Shown: positions 41,655 to 53,153, counted from the first letter of the stretch. The stretch is DNA of 64,000 nt from Sandaracinobacteroides hominis (GCF_016464365.1 NZ_JADCUC010000001.1:186001-250000); one strand, 5' to 3'. The notes: generated by a model not told the origin, from the letters alone. Made by a program: numbers and translations.

Positions 41655-43622
41655 TTACGCCCGCGCGCCCTCCGGCACCTCAACACTATTATGCCGCAGC
41701 GCCGTCAGCACCGTTTTCACGATGCCCCCCGCGTCCAGCCCGGCCTCGGCATATTGCTTCACCGGGTTCTCATGCTCCTGGAAGATGTCCGGCAGGCGCA
41801 TGGTTCGGATCTTCAGGCCGTTGTCGGTCAGGCCCTCGTCACTCGCCAGTGTCAGCACATGTGCGCCGAAGCCGCCGATGGCGCCTTCCTCGATGGTCAG
41901 CACCACTTCGTGCGTGGCGCACAGCTTGCGGATCAGTGCCTCATCCAGCGGCTTGGCGAAACGCATGTCGGCAACCGTCGTGCTCAGCCCCTTGGCGTCC
42001 AGCTCGTCGGCGGCCTTCAGTGCCTCGTGCAGGCGGGTGCCCAGCGACAGGATGGCAACCTTCTTGCCCTCGCGGACGATGCGGCCTTTGCCGATCTCCA
42101 GCGCCTCGGGCGTCGTTGGCAGTGGCACGCCAACGCCTTCGCCGCGCGGATAGCGCACGGCAATCGGCCCGCTGTCATGCTGGTTTGCGGTGTGCACCAT
42201 ATGCACCAGCTCGGCCTCGTCGGCGGCGGCCATCACCACCATGTTCGGCAGCGTCGCCAGATAGGTGACGTCGAAGCTGCCGGCATGGGTGCTGCCGTCG
42301 GCCCCCACCAACCCGGCCCGGTCGATGCCGAAGCGGACGGGCAGGTTCTGGATACACACATCATGCACGACCTGGTCGTAGGCGCGCTGCAGGAAGGTGG
42401 AATAGATCGCAGCCCACGGCCGATAGCCCTGCGCTGCAAGACCGGCTGCAAAGGTCACTGCATGCTGCTCGGCAATTCCAACGTCGAACAGGCGATCGGG
42501 GAATTCCTTCTGGAACTTGTCCAGCCCGGTGCCCGAAGGCATGGCCGCGGTGATCGCCACCACCTTGGGGTCACGTCGCGCCTCGGCCGACAGCGCCTCG
42601 GCGAACACCGCCGTATAGCTGGGCGGCCCGCCCGGCTCCGGCTTGTGCTGCTTGCCGGTGACGACGTCGAATTTCACCACGCCATGATATTTGTCGGCAG
42701 CGGCTTCGGCGGGCGCATAGCCCTTACCTTTCTTCGTCACCACATGGATCAGGCACGGGCCTTCGGCGGCGTCGCGGATATTTTCCAGAATGGGAACAAG
42801 CACATCCATGTTGTGGCCGTCGATCGGCCCGACATAGTAAAAGCCCAGTTCCTCGAAGAGGGTGCCGCCGGTCCCCAGCGTGCGGAAGAATTCGTCCGCG
42901 CGCTTGGCGGGGGCCTTCAGCGGCTCGGGCAGGGCCTTCTTCGCCAGCTGGCGCACGGCATCGCGGATGCCAAGGAAGGTGTTGGAGCTGTAGGCGCGGG
43001 CCAGATAGGCGCTGAGCGCGCCGACCGGCGGCGCGATCGACATGTCGTTGTCGTTCAGCACCACGATCAGCCGGTTGCCAGCGTCGCGCGCATTGTTCAT
43101 CGCCTCATAGGCCATCCCGGCCGACATCGCGCCGTCACCGATGACGGCGATGGCCTTGCCCGGCGCGCCGGAAAGCTTGTTGGCGATGGCAAAGCCCAGC
43201 GCCGCTGAAATCGAGGTGGAGCTGTGGGCGGCGCCGAACGGATCGTAGACGCTTTCGCTGCGCTTGGTGAAGCCGGACAGCCCGCCGCCCTGCCGCAGGG
43301 TGCGGATTCGGTCGCGTCGGCCGGTCAGGATCTTGTGCGGATAGGCCTGGTGGCCGACGTCCCAGATCAACTTGTCATCGGGGGTGTTGAATACATAGTG
43401 CAGCGCCACCGTCAGCTCGACAACGCCAAGCCCGGCACCCAGATGACCGCCGGTCACGCTGACAGCGTCGATCATTTCGGCGCGCAATTCATCGGCAACC
43501 TGCCGGAGCTGCTCGGCCTTCAGGCGGCGAAGGTCAGGAGGCGTGGGCGCAGCGTCGAGCAACGGAGTCTCGGGCCGACGATAGGGCGCGCCTTCGATTG
43601 CGCCGGATTTCGATTTCGTCAT
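41655..43622 (-). CDS. dxs: 1-deoxy-D-xylulose-5-phosphate synthase
   Basis: 655 residues; the thiamine diphosphate enzyme condensing pyruvate and glyceraldehyde 3-phosphate, first step of MEP isoprenoid synthesis and a source of DXP for pyridoxal (see pdxA). Motifs: [20 protein letters not shown], the TPP-binding [24 protein letters not shown], and the C-terminal transketolase domain with [17 protein letters not shown]-like sequence (DVGIAEQH). Sphingomonads need it for their carotenoids and quinones. Confidence 0.96.
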   Translation of the reverse strand: MTKSKSGAIEGAPYRRPETPLLDAAPTPPDLRRLKAEQLRQVADELRAEMIDAVSVTGGHLGAGLGVVELTVALHYVFNTPDDKLIWDVGHQAYPHKILTGRRDRIRTLRQGGGLSGFTKRSESVYDPFGAAHSSTSISAALGFAIANKLSGAPGKAIAVIGDGAMSAGMAYEAMNNARDAGNRLIVVLNDNDMSIAPPVGALSAYLARAYSSNTFLGIRDAVRQLAKKALPEPLKAPAKRADEFFRTLGTGGTLFEELGFYYVGPIDGHNMDVLVPILENIRDAAEGPCLIHVVTKKGKGYAPAEAAADKYHGVVKFDVVTGKQHKPEPGGPPSYTAVFAEALSAEARRDPKVVAITAAMPSGTGLDKFQKEFPDRLFDVGIAEQHAVTFAAGLAAQGYRPWAAIYSTFLQRAYDQVVHDVCIQNLPVRFGIDRAGLVGADGSTHAGSFDVTYLATLPNMVVMAAADEAELVHMVHTANQHDSGPIAVRYPRGEGVGVPLPTTPEALEIGKGRIVREGKKVAILSLGTRLHEALKAADELDAKGLSTTVADMRFAKPLDEALIRKLCATHEVVLTIEEGAIGGFGAHVLTLASDEGLTDNGLKIRTMRLPDIFQEHENPVKQYAEAGLDAGGIVKTVLTALRHNSVEVPEGARA

Positions 43623-43688
43623 GGAAAAGACTTAACCCGAAGCCGGTTCGGAGCAAAGCCCATTCCTGACCCGCAGTGCAGGCTTTCG

Positions 43689-44171
43689 TCAGCCGTGGCA
43701 GGTCGGGCACAGCCCTATCAGCTCAAGTACGGGTCGATGCGGCTGGAATCCGGTCGATTCGGCGCGATCGCGCATGCGATCGGCCAGGCTGTCGTCGTCC
43801 AGATGGTCGATCGAACCGCATTTCTCGCACACCAGGAAGATACAGTCGTGCGCGCACGCCGGGTGCACATTGACCACATAGGCGTTGCGGCTCTCGATTC
43901 GCTTGGCGAGGTTGTGCGCCACGAACAGATCGAGGATGCGATAGACGCTGTTGGCCGCGATCCGCCGCCCGGTTGCGGTCGAAACGCGTTCGGCGACGTC
44001 ATACGCGGAAACCGGCCGGCCATCCTGCGCCAGCGCATCGAAAACGCCAGCGCGCAGCTCGGTCCACTGCACGTCCTGTTCGCTCAACGCATCGCGAGCT
44101 GCATCGCGAAGCGCATCGCTACCCGGTTCCCAATGCGCCCGGGGGCTGTGAGCGTGTGCCGCGTGCGCCAT
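43689..44171 (-). CDS. Fur family transcriptional regulator (Zur-like)
   Basis: 160 residues: a His-rich N-terminus (HAAHAHSPRAH), a winged helix (TELRAGVFDALAQDGRPVSA, then YDVAERVSTATGRRIAANSV, YRILDLFVAHNL) and a dimerisation domain with VHPACAHDCIFLVCEKCGSI and a C-terminal GLCPTCHG. The CxxC pairs are structural zinc sites. The sequence looks closer to Zur (zinc) than to Fur (iron), but this is a judgement by eye. ATG 44171 is preferred to upstream starts, which would run into the TPR gene. Confidence 0.85.
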   Translation of the reverse strand: MAHAAHAHSPRAHWEPGSDALRDAARDALSEQDVQWTELRAGVFDALAQDGRPVSAYDVAERVSTATGRRIAANSVYRILDLFVAHNLAKRIESRNAYVVNVHPACAHDCIFLVCEKCGSIDHLDDDSLADRMRDRAESTGFQPHRPVLELIGLCPTCHG

Positions 44172-44184
44172 CAACGGATGCCGA

Positions 44185-44745
44185 TCAATTTTCCCGGTTT
44201 TCCAGCGAAGCCGTCTGCGGGGCGGCCTTTGTCGTCGGGCCGCGGGCAATCGCGGCAGCCAGGCGGTCGCCTTCCGGGCAGCTTCCGGTGCACAGCTTGC
44301 GGACGCGCTCCAGGTTGGTCTGCGCCCGCGCGGTGGCGCCGCGTTCCACCAGCGCCATGCCCTGCAGCTCCAGCGCGGCTACATCGTTGGGCTCGATCTC
44401 CAGCGCTTCGCGGTAATAGCGGACGGCCTTGCCAGGCAGGCCATCAGCCTCCGCAGCGCGGGCAAGGCCCAGATAGGCGCGCCGATTGCGGGGGTCGGCG
44501 GCAAGCGCTGCCTCGAAACTGTCGGTCGCGGCCTGCGACTGGCCAGCGGCGAGGTGGGTTTCGCCCAGTTGCATCATCTTCAGAGACAGCGGTGCCAGCT
44601 GATTATCGGGCTGGCCGCGCGCCGGGGCGGCAGCGGGGGCTTCATCGCGCAGACGGGCGGCATCGGCCGGAACGGCAGCAATTGCGACAGACAAACCCAT
44701 CACTACGCCAGCCACGGCGGGCCGGCCCATCGTCCAGAAGCGCAT
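44185..44745 (-). CDS. Secreted tetratricopeptide repeat protein
   Basis: 186 residues: signal peptide (about 1-29, VAIAAVPADAA), then two to three TPR units (LGETHLAAGQSQAATDSFEA, YLGLARAAEADGLPGKAVRY, LELQGMALVERGATARAQTN). Probably periplasmic, resembling small TPR proteins of pilus/secretion loci, though no such genes are nearby. Lies between rsmB-like and the Fur-like gene in one transcription direction, 13 bases before the latter. Confidence 0.82.
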   Translation of the reverse strand: MRFWTMGRPAVAGVVMGLSVAIAAVPADAARLRDEAPAAAPARGQPDNQLAPLSLKMMQLGETHLAAGQSQAATDSFEAALAADPRNRRAYLGLARAAEADGLPGKAVRYYREALEIEPNDVAALELQGMALVERGATARAQTNLERVRKLCTGSCPEGDRLAAAIARGPTTKAAPQTASLENREN

Positions 44746-44836
44746 CGACGTCCCTCTCAGTGTCAGTCCCGTCAGTCAGTCGTCCGGCCATGTGCCGGCA
44801 TTGAAAATTCAGTCGTCGGGCGGGAGACTAGCAAGT

Positions 44837-45980
44837 TCAAGCCAGCCTTGCGACGAAAAAGCCGTCGCACCCGTCCCGGGCGGGAGAAAGGGCGGAAAAA
44901 CCCTCCAGCTTCAGCCCCAGCCTGTCGGCTGCAGCTGTTGCCTGATCCCGTCCTTCCGCATCGAGCACCGAGCACACCGCATAGACCAGCCGTCCGCCCG
45001 GCTTCAGCAGCAATGCCGCAAAATCGATGAGCCGGGCCTGAACGCCCAGCACCCGGTCCAGCCGCTCCGGCGTCAGGCGCCACCGCAGCTCCGGGCTGCG
45101 GCGCCAGGTGCCGGTGCCAGAGCAGGGCGCATCGACCAGGATCATATCGGCGCGGCCCTTCAGGTCCTCCATACTCTCGGCTTCCCGGCCGGGGTTCAGC
45201 AGTCGGGATTCGACAAAGCTCTCCAGCCCGGCCCGGGCAAGGCGGGGCGCCATCGATTGCAGACGTGGCCGGTCGGTGTCGCAGGCGATCAGCCGCCCTT
45301 CACCGCGCATGTCGGCTGCAAGCGCCAGCGTCTTGCCCCCGGCGCCGGCGCAGAGATCGATCACCGTTTCGCCAGGAGCCGCGGCGGCAAAGGCGGCCAC
45401 ATGCTGGCTTCCGGCGTCCTGTACCTCGATCGAGCCGTCGAGCATCAGCGGATGGCGATCAAGCGGTTGCGGCGTTTCCAGCCTGAGGCCAAGCGGCAGG
45501 CCGGGGATGCGCGCCGCGCCCAGCTCGGCGGCTACCGCTTCCACATCTGCCTTCATGGCATTTACCCGCAGATCCAGCGGTGCACGGCCGATCAGGGCGG
45601 TGGCCTCGGCTTCGAAACCTTCACCGAAACGTGCCCGCAGCGCCGGCTCCAGCCAGGACGGCACCAGTCCGGTCAGGCTGCGCGGCTCGTCCGCGGTGAC
45701 GGGAGCCGGGGCGTGCGGGCTGCCGTCGAAAAGAGCAAGCAACTCGGGCCGGTGGCGTTCCGCAACGCCGATCAGTGCGGCGCGTCCAGAGGCGGGTCGT
45801 TCGGCGGTGTCGCGGATGGCCGCATAGACCAGTTCGCGCACGGCTGCTCTGTCCTTGGAACCCGCATAGCGACGGGCTGCGAAATAGCGCTGGACGATGG
45901 TGTCGGCGGCGGCGCCACCGCTGGCTGCCGCCGAAATCACCTGATTCAGGATCTCGATGGCCGCCTGCAGGCGTGCCGGA

Positions 45981-46003
<23 letters not shown>
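44837..46003 (-). CDS. RsmB/NOP family class I SAM-dependent RNA methyltransferase (first copy)
   Basis: 388 residues. An N-terminal NusB-like helical domain (~10-100) precedes the methyltransferase: VQDAGSQHVA, the SAM loop DLCAGAGGKTLALA, LVDAPCSGTGTWRRSPE (catalytic Cys) and YAVCSVLDAEG (second Cys). It makes 5-methylcytosine in rRNA. ATG 46003 or ATG 45988; the latter lies in one arm of a 15-bp direct repeat that also covers the guaB stop. Follows guaB by 17 bases. A second paralogue is at 60198-61424. Confidence 0.9.
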
Positions 46004-47589
<1,586 letters not shown>

Positions 47590-48849
47590 TCAGGCCGGAT
47601 TGCCGAGCCAGATGCGATAATATTTTGCCAGCTGGTCGCGCGGCGGAGCGGTGACGGTGCCCAGTGCCGCTTCGGCGCCGGCCTTGTCGCCCGTCTTGCC
47701 CAGCGCAAAGCCAAGCCGCGTGTTGACCGTTGCGGCATCGACGCCGCCCTTGGTCAGCGCCATCTTGTAGAGCTCGGCAGCCTTTGCGTAGTTGCCATAG
47801 CCCAGCTGCGCGTCGGCGGTTGCCATCGCAGCCTTGCCGGTCTTGGAAGCGGCCGCCTCTTTTTCCAGCCCGGCGAGCGACGCCTTGTCGGCGGCGATCT
47901 TCGGGTTCACCTGCGCCAGCAGTTCCTTCACGAAGGGCGCCGTCGACTTGATCGCGCCCTTGGCGACACCTTCATCCAGCACCGCCTTGGCTTCGCCGGG
48001 GAAGCCGCGGATCGTCGCGGTCTCTGCGTATTCGGCATAGTCGCGCTCGCCGGCCAGCGCATTGTTGGCGCGCATCAGCCGCAGCACGTCCAGGTTCGCC
48101 TGATCGTCCAGCTTATTGCCGTCGCGATAGATCACCAGCACGTCGCGCCAGTTTGTGGCGTTGGGATAGGCCTTCACCAGCGCTTCACTGGCAGCAGTGG
48201 TTTGCGCCGGCAGCTTGCTGTCATAGGCGATGGCGAGGGTGCGGCGATACCAGCTTTCGTCGGCCTTCTGGCCGCCCTTTTCCTGGATCGCGATGGCCTG
48301 CTGCATCGAGGCGATGGCCTTGTCGTTCTGCTTCTGGCGGCGCTGCAGCTCGGCCACCTCGACCACCAGCTGCGCATCGCTCGGGTCCATGGCGATCAGC
48401 TTCTCGAACTCGCTGACGGCCTTGTTCAGGTCGTTGCGCTGCATCGCCATCGCACCCAGGTTGCGGCGGAACTTCACTTCATCTTCGCGCGTCAGGCGGC
48501 CGCTGGTGAGGGCGCCTTCCAGCGACTTCTCGATCAGCGCATTGTCCTTCAGGTTGATCGCCGAGTTCAGCGTCAGCATGTTGATGATATAGACATCATC
48601 AGAATTCTTTTCCGGCAGCGCATCGGCCTGCTTCAGCAGCTCCAGCGCACCGGCATGGTCGCCAGCGTTCTGCTTTTGCTGGGCCTGCGCCACCAGCGAC
48701 TGCACCGGCTTCGAGAATTTGTAGGTCGGGCCTTTTTCAGCCGACTTTTTCTGCGCCATCGCGGCCTGCGGAATGGCGACCGCGATCGCCGCAGCCAGAA
48801 CCAACGCCGATGCGCGCGAAACCGATGCACGCTGAAGGAACTTCGTCAT
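47590..48849 (-). CDS. Secreted TPR-like protein of unknown function
   Basis: About 419 residues: a signal peptide (MTKFLQRA...AIPQAAMAQKK, ~1-33), then helical repeats spaced like TPRs (NAGDHAGALELLKQADALPE, MAMQRNDLNKAVSEFEKLIA, LRLMRANNALAGERDYAEYA, YGNYAKAAELYKMALTKGG). Periplasmic scaffold is the likely role; partners are unknown. ATG 48849 preferred; an ATG at 48864 would add five residues. Read before guaB with a ~95-base gap, in which I see no clear terminator. Confidence 0.82.
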   Translation of the reverse strand: MTKFLQRASVSRASALVLAAAIAVAIPQAAMAQKKSAEKGPTYKFSKPVQSLVAQAQQKQNAGDHAGALELLKQADALPEKNSDDVYIINMLTLNSAINLKDNALIEKSLEGALTSGRLTREDEVKFRRNLGAMAMQRNDLNKAVSEFEKLIAMDPSDAQLVVEVAELQRRQKQNDKAIASMQQAIAIQEKGGQKADESWYRRTLAIAYDSKLPAQTTAASEALVKAYPNATNWRDVLVIYRDGNKLDDQANLDVLRLMRANNALAGERDYAEYAETATIRGFPGEAKAVLDEGVAKGAIKSTAPFVKELLAQVNPKIAADKASLAGLEKEAAASKTGKAAMATADAQLGYGNYAKAAELYKMALTKGGVDAATVNTRLGFALGKTGDKAGAEAALGTVTAPPRDQLAKYYRIWLGNPA

Positions 48850-48994
48850 GTGCCCACTCTCCACTTGCGCCCTCTCCGGGCTCTTTAGGTCACCTGCGGC
48901 CGCCCATGGCGGGCAGCCGGTTGCAGAATCCTGAACGCGCCCCCTCGCACCGCTTGCCGCCCTGCGTCAAGCACAGGGCATTCGCGCAACCTTC

Positions 48995-49384
48995 TTACAG
49001 AACCGGTGGCCGCAGCCGCTCCCGCTCGGTCCATTCCAGCAGCAGAACGCGGCAACAGGCCGCCAGTTCCGCATCGCCGGCGTCGGCATAGGCGTGGAGG
49101 TCGATGAAGGCGTTCCAGAGCGCCTTGTTGGAGCCGTCGGCAAGGGCATCCCGCAGCAGGGCGCGCGGCGTTTCGGCCTGCACCGTTTCAAATAGCGCCA
49201 GCAGAGCGTCGCGCGCGGCGTTGTCGCGCGCAGTACGCGTTTCGGCGTCGTCGGCCAGCATCAGCAGCAGCGCGGCGATGGTGCCGGCAGTCTTGCCCTC
49301 ATAGCTCTCGCCCAGAGCCGGGGCGACCATCATCGCCTGCCCCAAGGCCAGCGAGCGGAGCGATTGCGCGATCGTCAGGCTCAT
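48995..49384 (-). CDS. Small helical protein coupled to a phosphotransferase gene
   Basis: 129 residues from an ATG (49384) overlapping the preceding stop (ATGA). Predominantly helical, no signal peptide, no motifs that I recognise. The family seems to accompany aminoglycoside-phosphotransferase-like genes of acyl-CoA or steroid/aromatic catabolic clusters; here that is the only clue to role. Confidence 0.75.
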   Translation of the reverse strand: MSLTIAQSLRSLALGQAMMVAPALGESYEGKTAGTIAALLLMLADDAETRTARDNAARDALLALFETVQAETPRALLRDALADGSNKALWNAFIDLHAYADAGDAELAACCRVLLLEWTERERLRPPVL

Positions 49385-50382
49385 TTCGCCACCTCCATCA
49401 GCAGGCGTGCCAGATCCGCATTGTGCGCGCGATAAGGATAAAGGCCGGCAAAGGCCATCACCGGGTCGACCGTGCGCATGTTCGCCACCTCGAACGAGCT
49501 GGAGATCCAGATGGCAAGCCCCTGATAGGCCGAGAACAGCTGCCACCAGCGGAAGATGCCGGCATCGAAGCGGCGGCCGGATGCCGCCTCCCAGATGGAA
49601 ATTGCCTCGTCGAAGGGCAGGGTGCCGGCCGGATGGCCCGGCATGGCATGGCCCCACAGCGGGTCGGTTACCCAGGCCAGATCCTCATAGGGATCGCCCA
49701 CATGGGCCATTTCCCAATCCAGGATGGCGAGGAGCCGATTGCCTGCATCGACGAGGAAATTGCCCGAGCGGAAATCGCCGTGCACCAGCGACGGCGGGCC
49801 GGAGGCGGGCGGGATATTGGCTTCCAGCCAGCGCAGGGCTGCGGCCGCCACCGGCTCGGGCCCTGTGGCATGGGCGGCGATTTCGGCCTTCCAGTGCGCA
49901 AGTCGTCCGGCGGCGTCCTGTACCGGCAGCTGGTCACGGTCTGCGGCGTCGGGTGTAAGCGCATGCAGGCGCCCCAGCGCGTCGAACAGGCCGCGCCCGG
50001 TTTCCGCCCGTGTGTCGCCATAGGGGTTTTCATCGAGCGGCGAGGCCGCCCGCCCGCCGGGGACTTCGCGCATCAGGAAGCCCGGCGAGCCGAACTGCCT
50101 GCCATCCAGATCCAGCAGCAGCGGCTCGGGCGCCGGAATACCTGCCGAATGGGCGCGGCGCAGCACATGATATTCGGCCGAGCGCGACGTGGTGATGAGG
50201 CTGGAGGACGGATCGCGGCGGACGACCAGTCCCTCCGATCCGCCTTCCATGTGGGCGACGAAACGCCAGGTTTCGCGCGCGGCACCGCCGTGGAAGCGGC
50301 TGAGGCTGTCGACACGGACGGGCGTTCCGCGCTGGGCGGAGAGTACGGCCTCCAGCCTTCCGATCAGATCATGCTCAGGCAA
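49381..50382 (-). CDS. Phosphotransferase family protein (APH/choline kinase fold)
   Basis: About 333 residues. Kinase-like fold: LVHGDFRSGNFLVDAG (Brenner-type HGDxxxxN motif, catalytic Asp) and LAILDWEMAHVGDPYEDLAWV (metal-binding DWE). TTG at 50382, overlapping the previous gene by 8 bases, is favoured; an ATG at 50415 would overlap by 41 bases. Related proteins (like the N-terminal half of ACAD10/11) phosphorylate small hydroxylated metabolites, among them 4-hydroxyacyl-CoAs; an antibiotic target is unlikely in this setting. Confidence 0.87.
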   Translation of the reverse strand: MPEHDLIGRLEAVLSAQRGTPVRVDSLSRFHGGAARETWRFVAHMEGGSEGLVVRRDPSSSLITTSRSAEYHVLRRAHSAGIPAPEPLLLDLDGRQFGSPGFLMREVPGGRAASPLDENPYGDTRAETGRGLFDALGRLHALTPDAADRDQLPVQDAAGRLAHWKAEIAAHATGPEPVAAAALRWLEANIPPASGPPSLVHGDFRSGNFLVDAGNRLLAILDWEMAHVGDPYEDLAWVTDPLWGHAMPGHPAGTLPFDEAISIWEAASGRRFDAGIFRWWQLFSAYQGLAIWISSSFEVANMRTVDPVMAFAGLYPYRAHNADLARLLMEVAK

Positions 50383-51466
50383 GGTCGAACAATCCCTTGA
50401 AGCCGGAGGGGGCATGGCGGCCGATGAACAGCTGCTCCAGCACGCCGCGTCCCTGGTGTTTCACGCCGCCGGGGAGCCGCAACTCGGCCGAAACCAGCGT
50501 CTGGATATGGCCGTTCTGCGGTGCGGTCAGATCGACCTCCCCGTGCACGATCCGCTCGCCCTGCACATCCAGATCGCCGCGCCAGAGCCCGTGCGCGAAC
50601 TTTGGATGGCCATAGCCGATGCCGTGCATCTGGAACTCGTCGCCCAGTGCCAGCTCGATTTCAACCTGGCCTTCGGCGAGCATGCCATGCAGAACCGCCT
50701 TGCCGGCGCGTCGGGTGCCGGGGCGATAGACCAGCTCGGCGCGGGGAGAGCCCAGCTTCGTTTCCGCGCCGCTGGCAAGATCCACCAGCACGGCGGAGCG
50801 GTTCCAGCCAGTGCCGTCGCCATCGTCGTTCACATGGAAGAACAGCGCATGGCCCGGGAAATTGATCGGCGCCCACAGCCAGTAGAATTGCGGCAACTGC
50901 GCCGGCGCCAGCGGCTGCGCATCGGGCGCACCGATCGGACGGACCCCCCAGCTGCGGTCGCGCGTGCCGCGCCATCCGGCCAGATCGTGGGCGACACCGT
51001 CCACCGTGGCGGTCCCGCTCACCGCCATGTTCTGGGTCATCCGCGTCACATCCATCAGCGTGCGCGGCCCTTGCCGATAGGTAAAGCGTGGCTCCTCGAT
51101 GGGGGCGTGGCGGCCTTCGAAGAGGATGTCGGCGGAAATCCCCTCGCTCGGTGCCAGCTGCAGCCGCAGCTTCTTCAGCGGCTCCACCACCTCGACCGAA
51201 ATCGGCCCCACCTGGGTATCCAGCCGTTCCATCCCCAGCAGCCGCGAGGCAAAGATCGAGCGCTGCACGCCGCCTTCCATCCAGCAGAACGCCGCGTCCA
51301 TCACATTGAGATGCGGATACACGCCCAGCGCGCCTGCCACGAACTGGCGGCCATCGGCAGACTGGGCGTTAAAGAAATAGCGGTCATAGAAGTTGCGGTC
51401 GGTTCCGGCCGTGGCAATCGGCTCCGGCCGCTGGTGCACCGGATAGTCGTCAGCCTTGCTCAACAT
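50375..51466 (-). CDS. AttH/CrtC-like (DUF7064/7065-type) protein of unknown function
   Basis: 363 residues, rich in beta-strands with repeated Trp/Asp/Gly turns, e.g. AGWRGTRDRSWGVRPIG and QFYWLWAPINFPGHALFFHVND, a pattern of the lipocalin-like AttH/CrtC group. No signal peptide. Co-operonic with the phosphotransferase. Members occur in sphingomonad catabolic loci; the reaction is not known to me. ATG 51466 gives MLSKADDYPVHQ, which looks like the conserved start. Confidence 0.75.
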   Translation of the reverse strand: MLSKADDYPVHQRPEPIATAGTDRNFYDRYFFNAQSADGRQFVAGALGVYPHLNVMDAAFCWMEGGVQRSIFASRLLGMERLDTQVGPISVEVVEPLKKLRLQLAPSEGISADILFEGRHAPIEEPRFTYRQGPRTLMDVTRMTQNMAVSGTATVDGVAHDLAGWRGTRDRSWGVRPIGAPDAQPLAPAQLPQFYWLWAPINFPGHALFFHVNDDGDGTGWNRSAVLVDLASGAETKLGSPRAELVYRPGTRRAGKAVLHGMLAEGQVEIELALGDEFQMHGIGYGHPKFAHGLWRGDLDVQGERIVHGEVDLTAPQNGHIQTLVSAELRLPGGVKHQGRGVLEQLFIGRHAPSGFKGLFDLA

Positions 51467-51584
51467 ATATCTCTCCCCACACGCCTGCCGCGCAGATCTC
51501 CATGCGTTCTTTGCATGCTTGTTGGCGCAAGGCGGGCTGCGCTGCACCCTCGCAAAAATGGACGGCAACGGCTAAGGCGGGCCG

Positions 51585-52079
51585 ATGTCTTCATATTCTC
51601 CCCGTTCCGGGCCGGATGCCCGGCAGCGCCGTTCGGCGTCGCGCCTTGCTGCCGTGCAGGCGCTCTATCAGCAATCGCTCGTCGGCACCTCGACCCCGCG
51701 ACTGCTCAACGAATTCCACGATCATCGGCTCGGCACCGTCACCGACGATGAAGAGGGCGGAGACAAGCTGGCCGACGCCGACCGTCCCTTTTTCGACGAT
51801 CTCGTCTCCGGCAGCCTCGCCCGCGCCGACGAGCTGGATGCGACCATCACCAGCTTCCTCGGCGCCGGCTGGACGCTGGACCGGCTGGACCGGCTGATGC
51901 TGCAGATCCTGCGCTGCGGTGCCTATGAGATGCTCGCTCGACCGGACGTGCCGCGCGCTGCGGTGGTGTCCGAATATGTCGATGTCGCCCACGCCTTCTA
52001 TCCACGCGCGGAAACCGGATTTGTGAACGCCCTGCTTGACCGGCTGGGCCGCAGCGTGCGCGAAGGGCAGGACGGCTGA
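51585..52079 (+). CDS. nusB: Transcription antitermination factor NusB
   Basis: 164 residues, all-helical NusB fold: ARQRRSASRLAAVQALYQQS with the Arg-rich N-terminal helix, VSGSLARADELDATI, DRLDRLMLQILRCGAYEML and the C-terminal FVNALLDRLGR. Binds boxA RNA with NusE in rRNA antitermination. Its TGA (52077-52079) is shared with the proposed CTG start of thiL. Confidence 0.95.
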   Translation: MSSYSPRSGPDARQRRSASRLAAVQALYQQSLVGTSTPRLLNEFHDHRLGTVTDDEEGGDKLADADRPFFDDLVSGSLARADELDATITSFLGAGWTLDRLDRLMLQILRCGAYEMLARPDVPRAAVVSEYVDVAHAFYPRAETGFVNALLDRLGRSVREGQDG

Positions 52080-52999
52080 CTCTCGAGGCGGAGCTGCTGG
52101 CGCGGCTGAAAGGCCTCGCCATGCACAAGGCCGCGCGCGGGCTTGCCGACGACGCGGCGGTTCTGGACTGGCCGCTTGGCCTGCAACTGGTGGCGACGCA
52201 CGACATGCTGGCCGAAGGCGTGCATTTCACCCCTGATTGCCCGCCAGTCGATATCGGCTGGAAGCTGGTGGCCGTGAACCTTTCCGATCTTGCCGCGATG
52301 GGTGCGAGACCGGTCGGCGTGCTTATGGGGGCCGGGATCGGCGCGGGCAGGGATGCCGAATGGGCCTCGGAACTGGTGCGTGGCATGGCGCAGGCACTCG
52401 GCAGTTTTCATGCGCCGCTGCTGGGCGGAGACACCATCCGCACCAACGCAGGATCCGTGCTGTCGCTGACGGCGCTCGGCTCCGTGCCCGCAGGTTCGGC
52501 GCTGTCGCGTGGCGCCGCCGCCGATGGCGACGATCTGTGGGTCAGCGGCACGATCGGCGACGCCGGGCTGGGCCTGGAAATCGCGTTGAACGGCAGTGGC
52601 GACGCGACGCTGCTGAAGCGGTATCGTCGGCCGACACCGCGGCTGGCGCTCGGCATGGCCCTTCGTGGCCTGGCAAGTGCCGCCATGGATGTGTCGGACG
52701 GGCTGCTGATCGACGCCGCCCGCCTTGCAGATGCCTCCGGGCTGGCGGCAGACCTGAATTCACACGCCATTCCCCTCAGCGAAGCAGCCGCTGCGGCAGG
52801 GCGCGAGGTCGCGGAACTTGCCGCCATGGGCGACGATTACGAGCTGATGTTCGCCGCGCCGGCAGCCAATCGCGACGCCATCCGGTCGGCGGCATCCACC
52901 GCCAAAACCCCCGTCTCGCGCATTGGAACGCTGGGCAATGGCGCCGGTCTCACCCTGGACGGCTCGGTTCCCGCCCGGCTGGGCTATCAACATCGCTGA
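52076..52999 (+). CDS. thiL: Thiamine-phosphate kinase
   Basis: ATP-dependent phosphorylation of thiamine phosphate to the diphosphate coenzyme. About 307 residues. Motifs: RGLADDAAVLD (metal-binding DD), VATHDMLAEGVHF, NLSDLAAMGARP, GGDTIR, MDVSDGLLIDAARL and MGDDYELMFAAP. An ATG exists at 52121, but that start would cut off the conserved N-terminal helix ELLARLKGLA that precedes RGLxDDAA in the family. Upstream of it the only start-like codon is CTG 52076 within CTGA at the nusB stop. GGGCAGGA lies just before as ribosome site. Confidence 0.93.
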   Translation: MTLEAELLARLKGLAMHKAARGLADDAAVLDWPLGLQLVATHDMLAEGVHFTPDCPPVDIGWKLVAVNLSDLAAMGARPVGVLMGAGIGAGRDAEWASELVRGMAQALGSFHAPLLGGDTIRTNAGSVLSLTALGSVPAGSALSRGAAADGDDLWVSGTIGDAGLGLEIALNGSGDATLLKRYRRPTPRLALGMALRGLASAAMDVSDGLLIDAARLADASGLAADLNSHAIPLSEAAAAAGREVAELAAMGDDYELMFAAPAANRDAIRSAASTAKTPVSRIGTLGNGAGLTLDGSVPARLGYQHR

Positions 53000-53111
53000 G
53001 TCGTTCCCTGCGCGCGACGGGTTGCGCGCCCCCCGCCTTTTCGCCAATCTCTGCGCCACAAGCCACAAAGGCATAAGTTGGCGGCGCATGCGCTGCCTTG
53101 GAGAGTAACGT

Positions 53112-53130
53112 GGCGGCCACCCAGGCCGCC
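53112..53130 (+). promoter_or_regulatory. Leader hairpin before hppA
   Basis: GGCGGCC (53112-53118) and GGCCGCC (53124-53130) make a perfect 7-bp GC stem with a 5-base loop, 24 bases before the hppA ATG; the ribosome site GAGGGTAGGGGA lies in between. May stabilise the leader or modulate initiation. Confidence 0.4.
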
Positions 53131-53153
53131 CCTTCGTAGAGGGTAGGGGACTG

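Noticed and set aside
49381-50382. The phosphotransferase considered as an aminoglycoside resistance gene
   Set aside because: Only the general APH fold is shared; the operon context and the divergent sequence point to metabolism.
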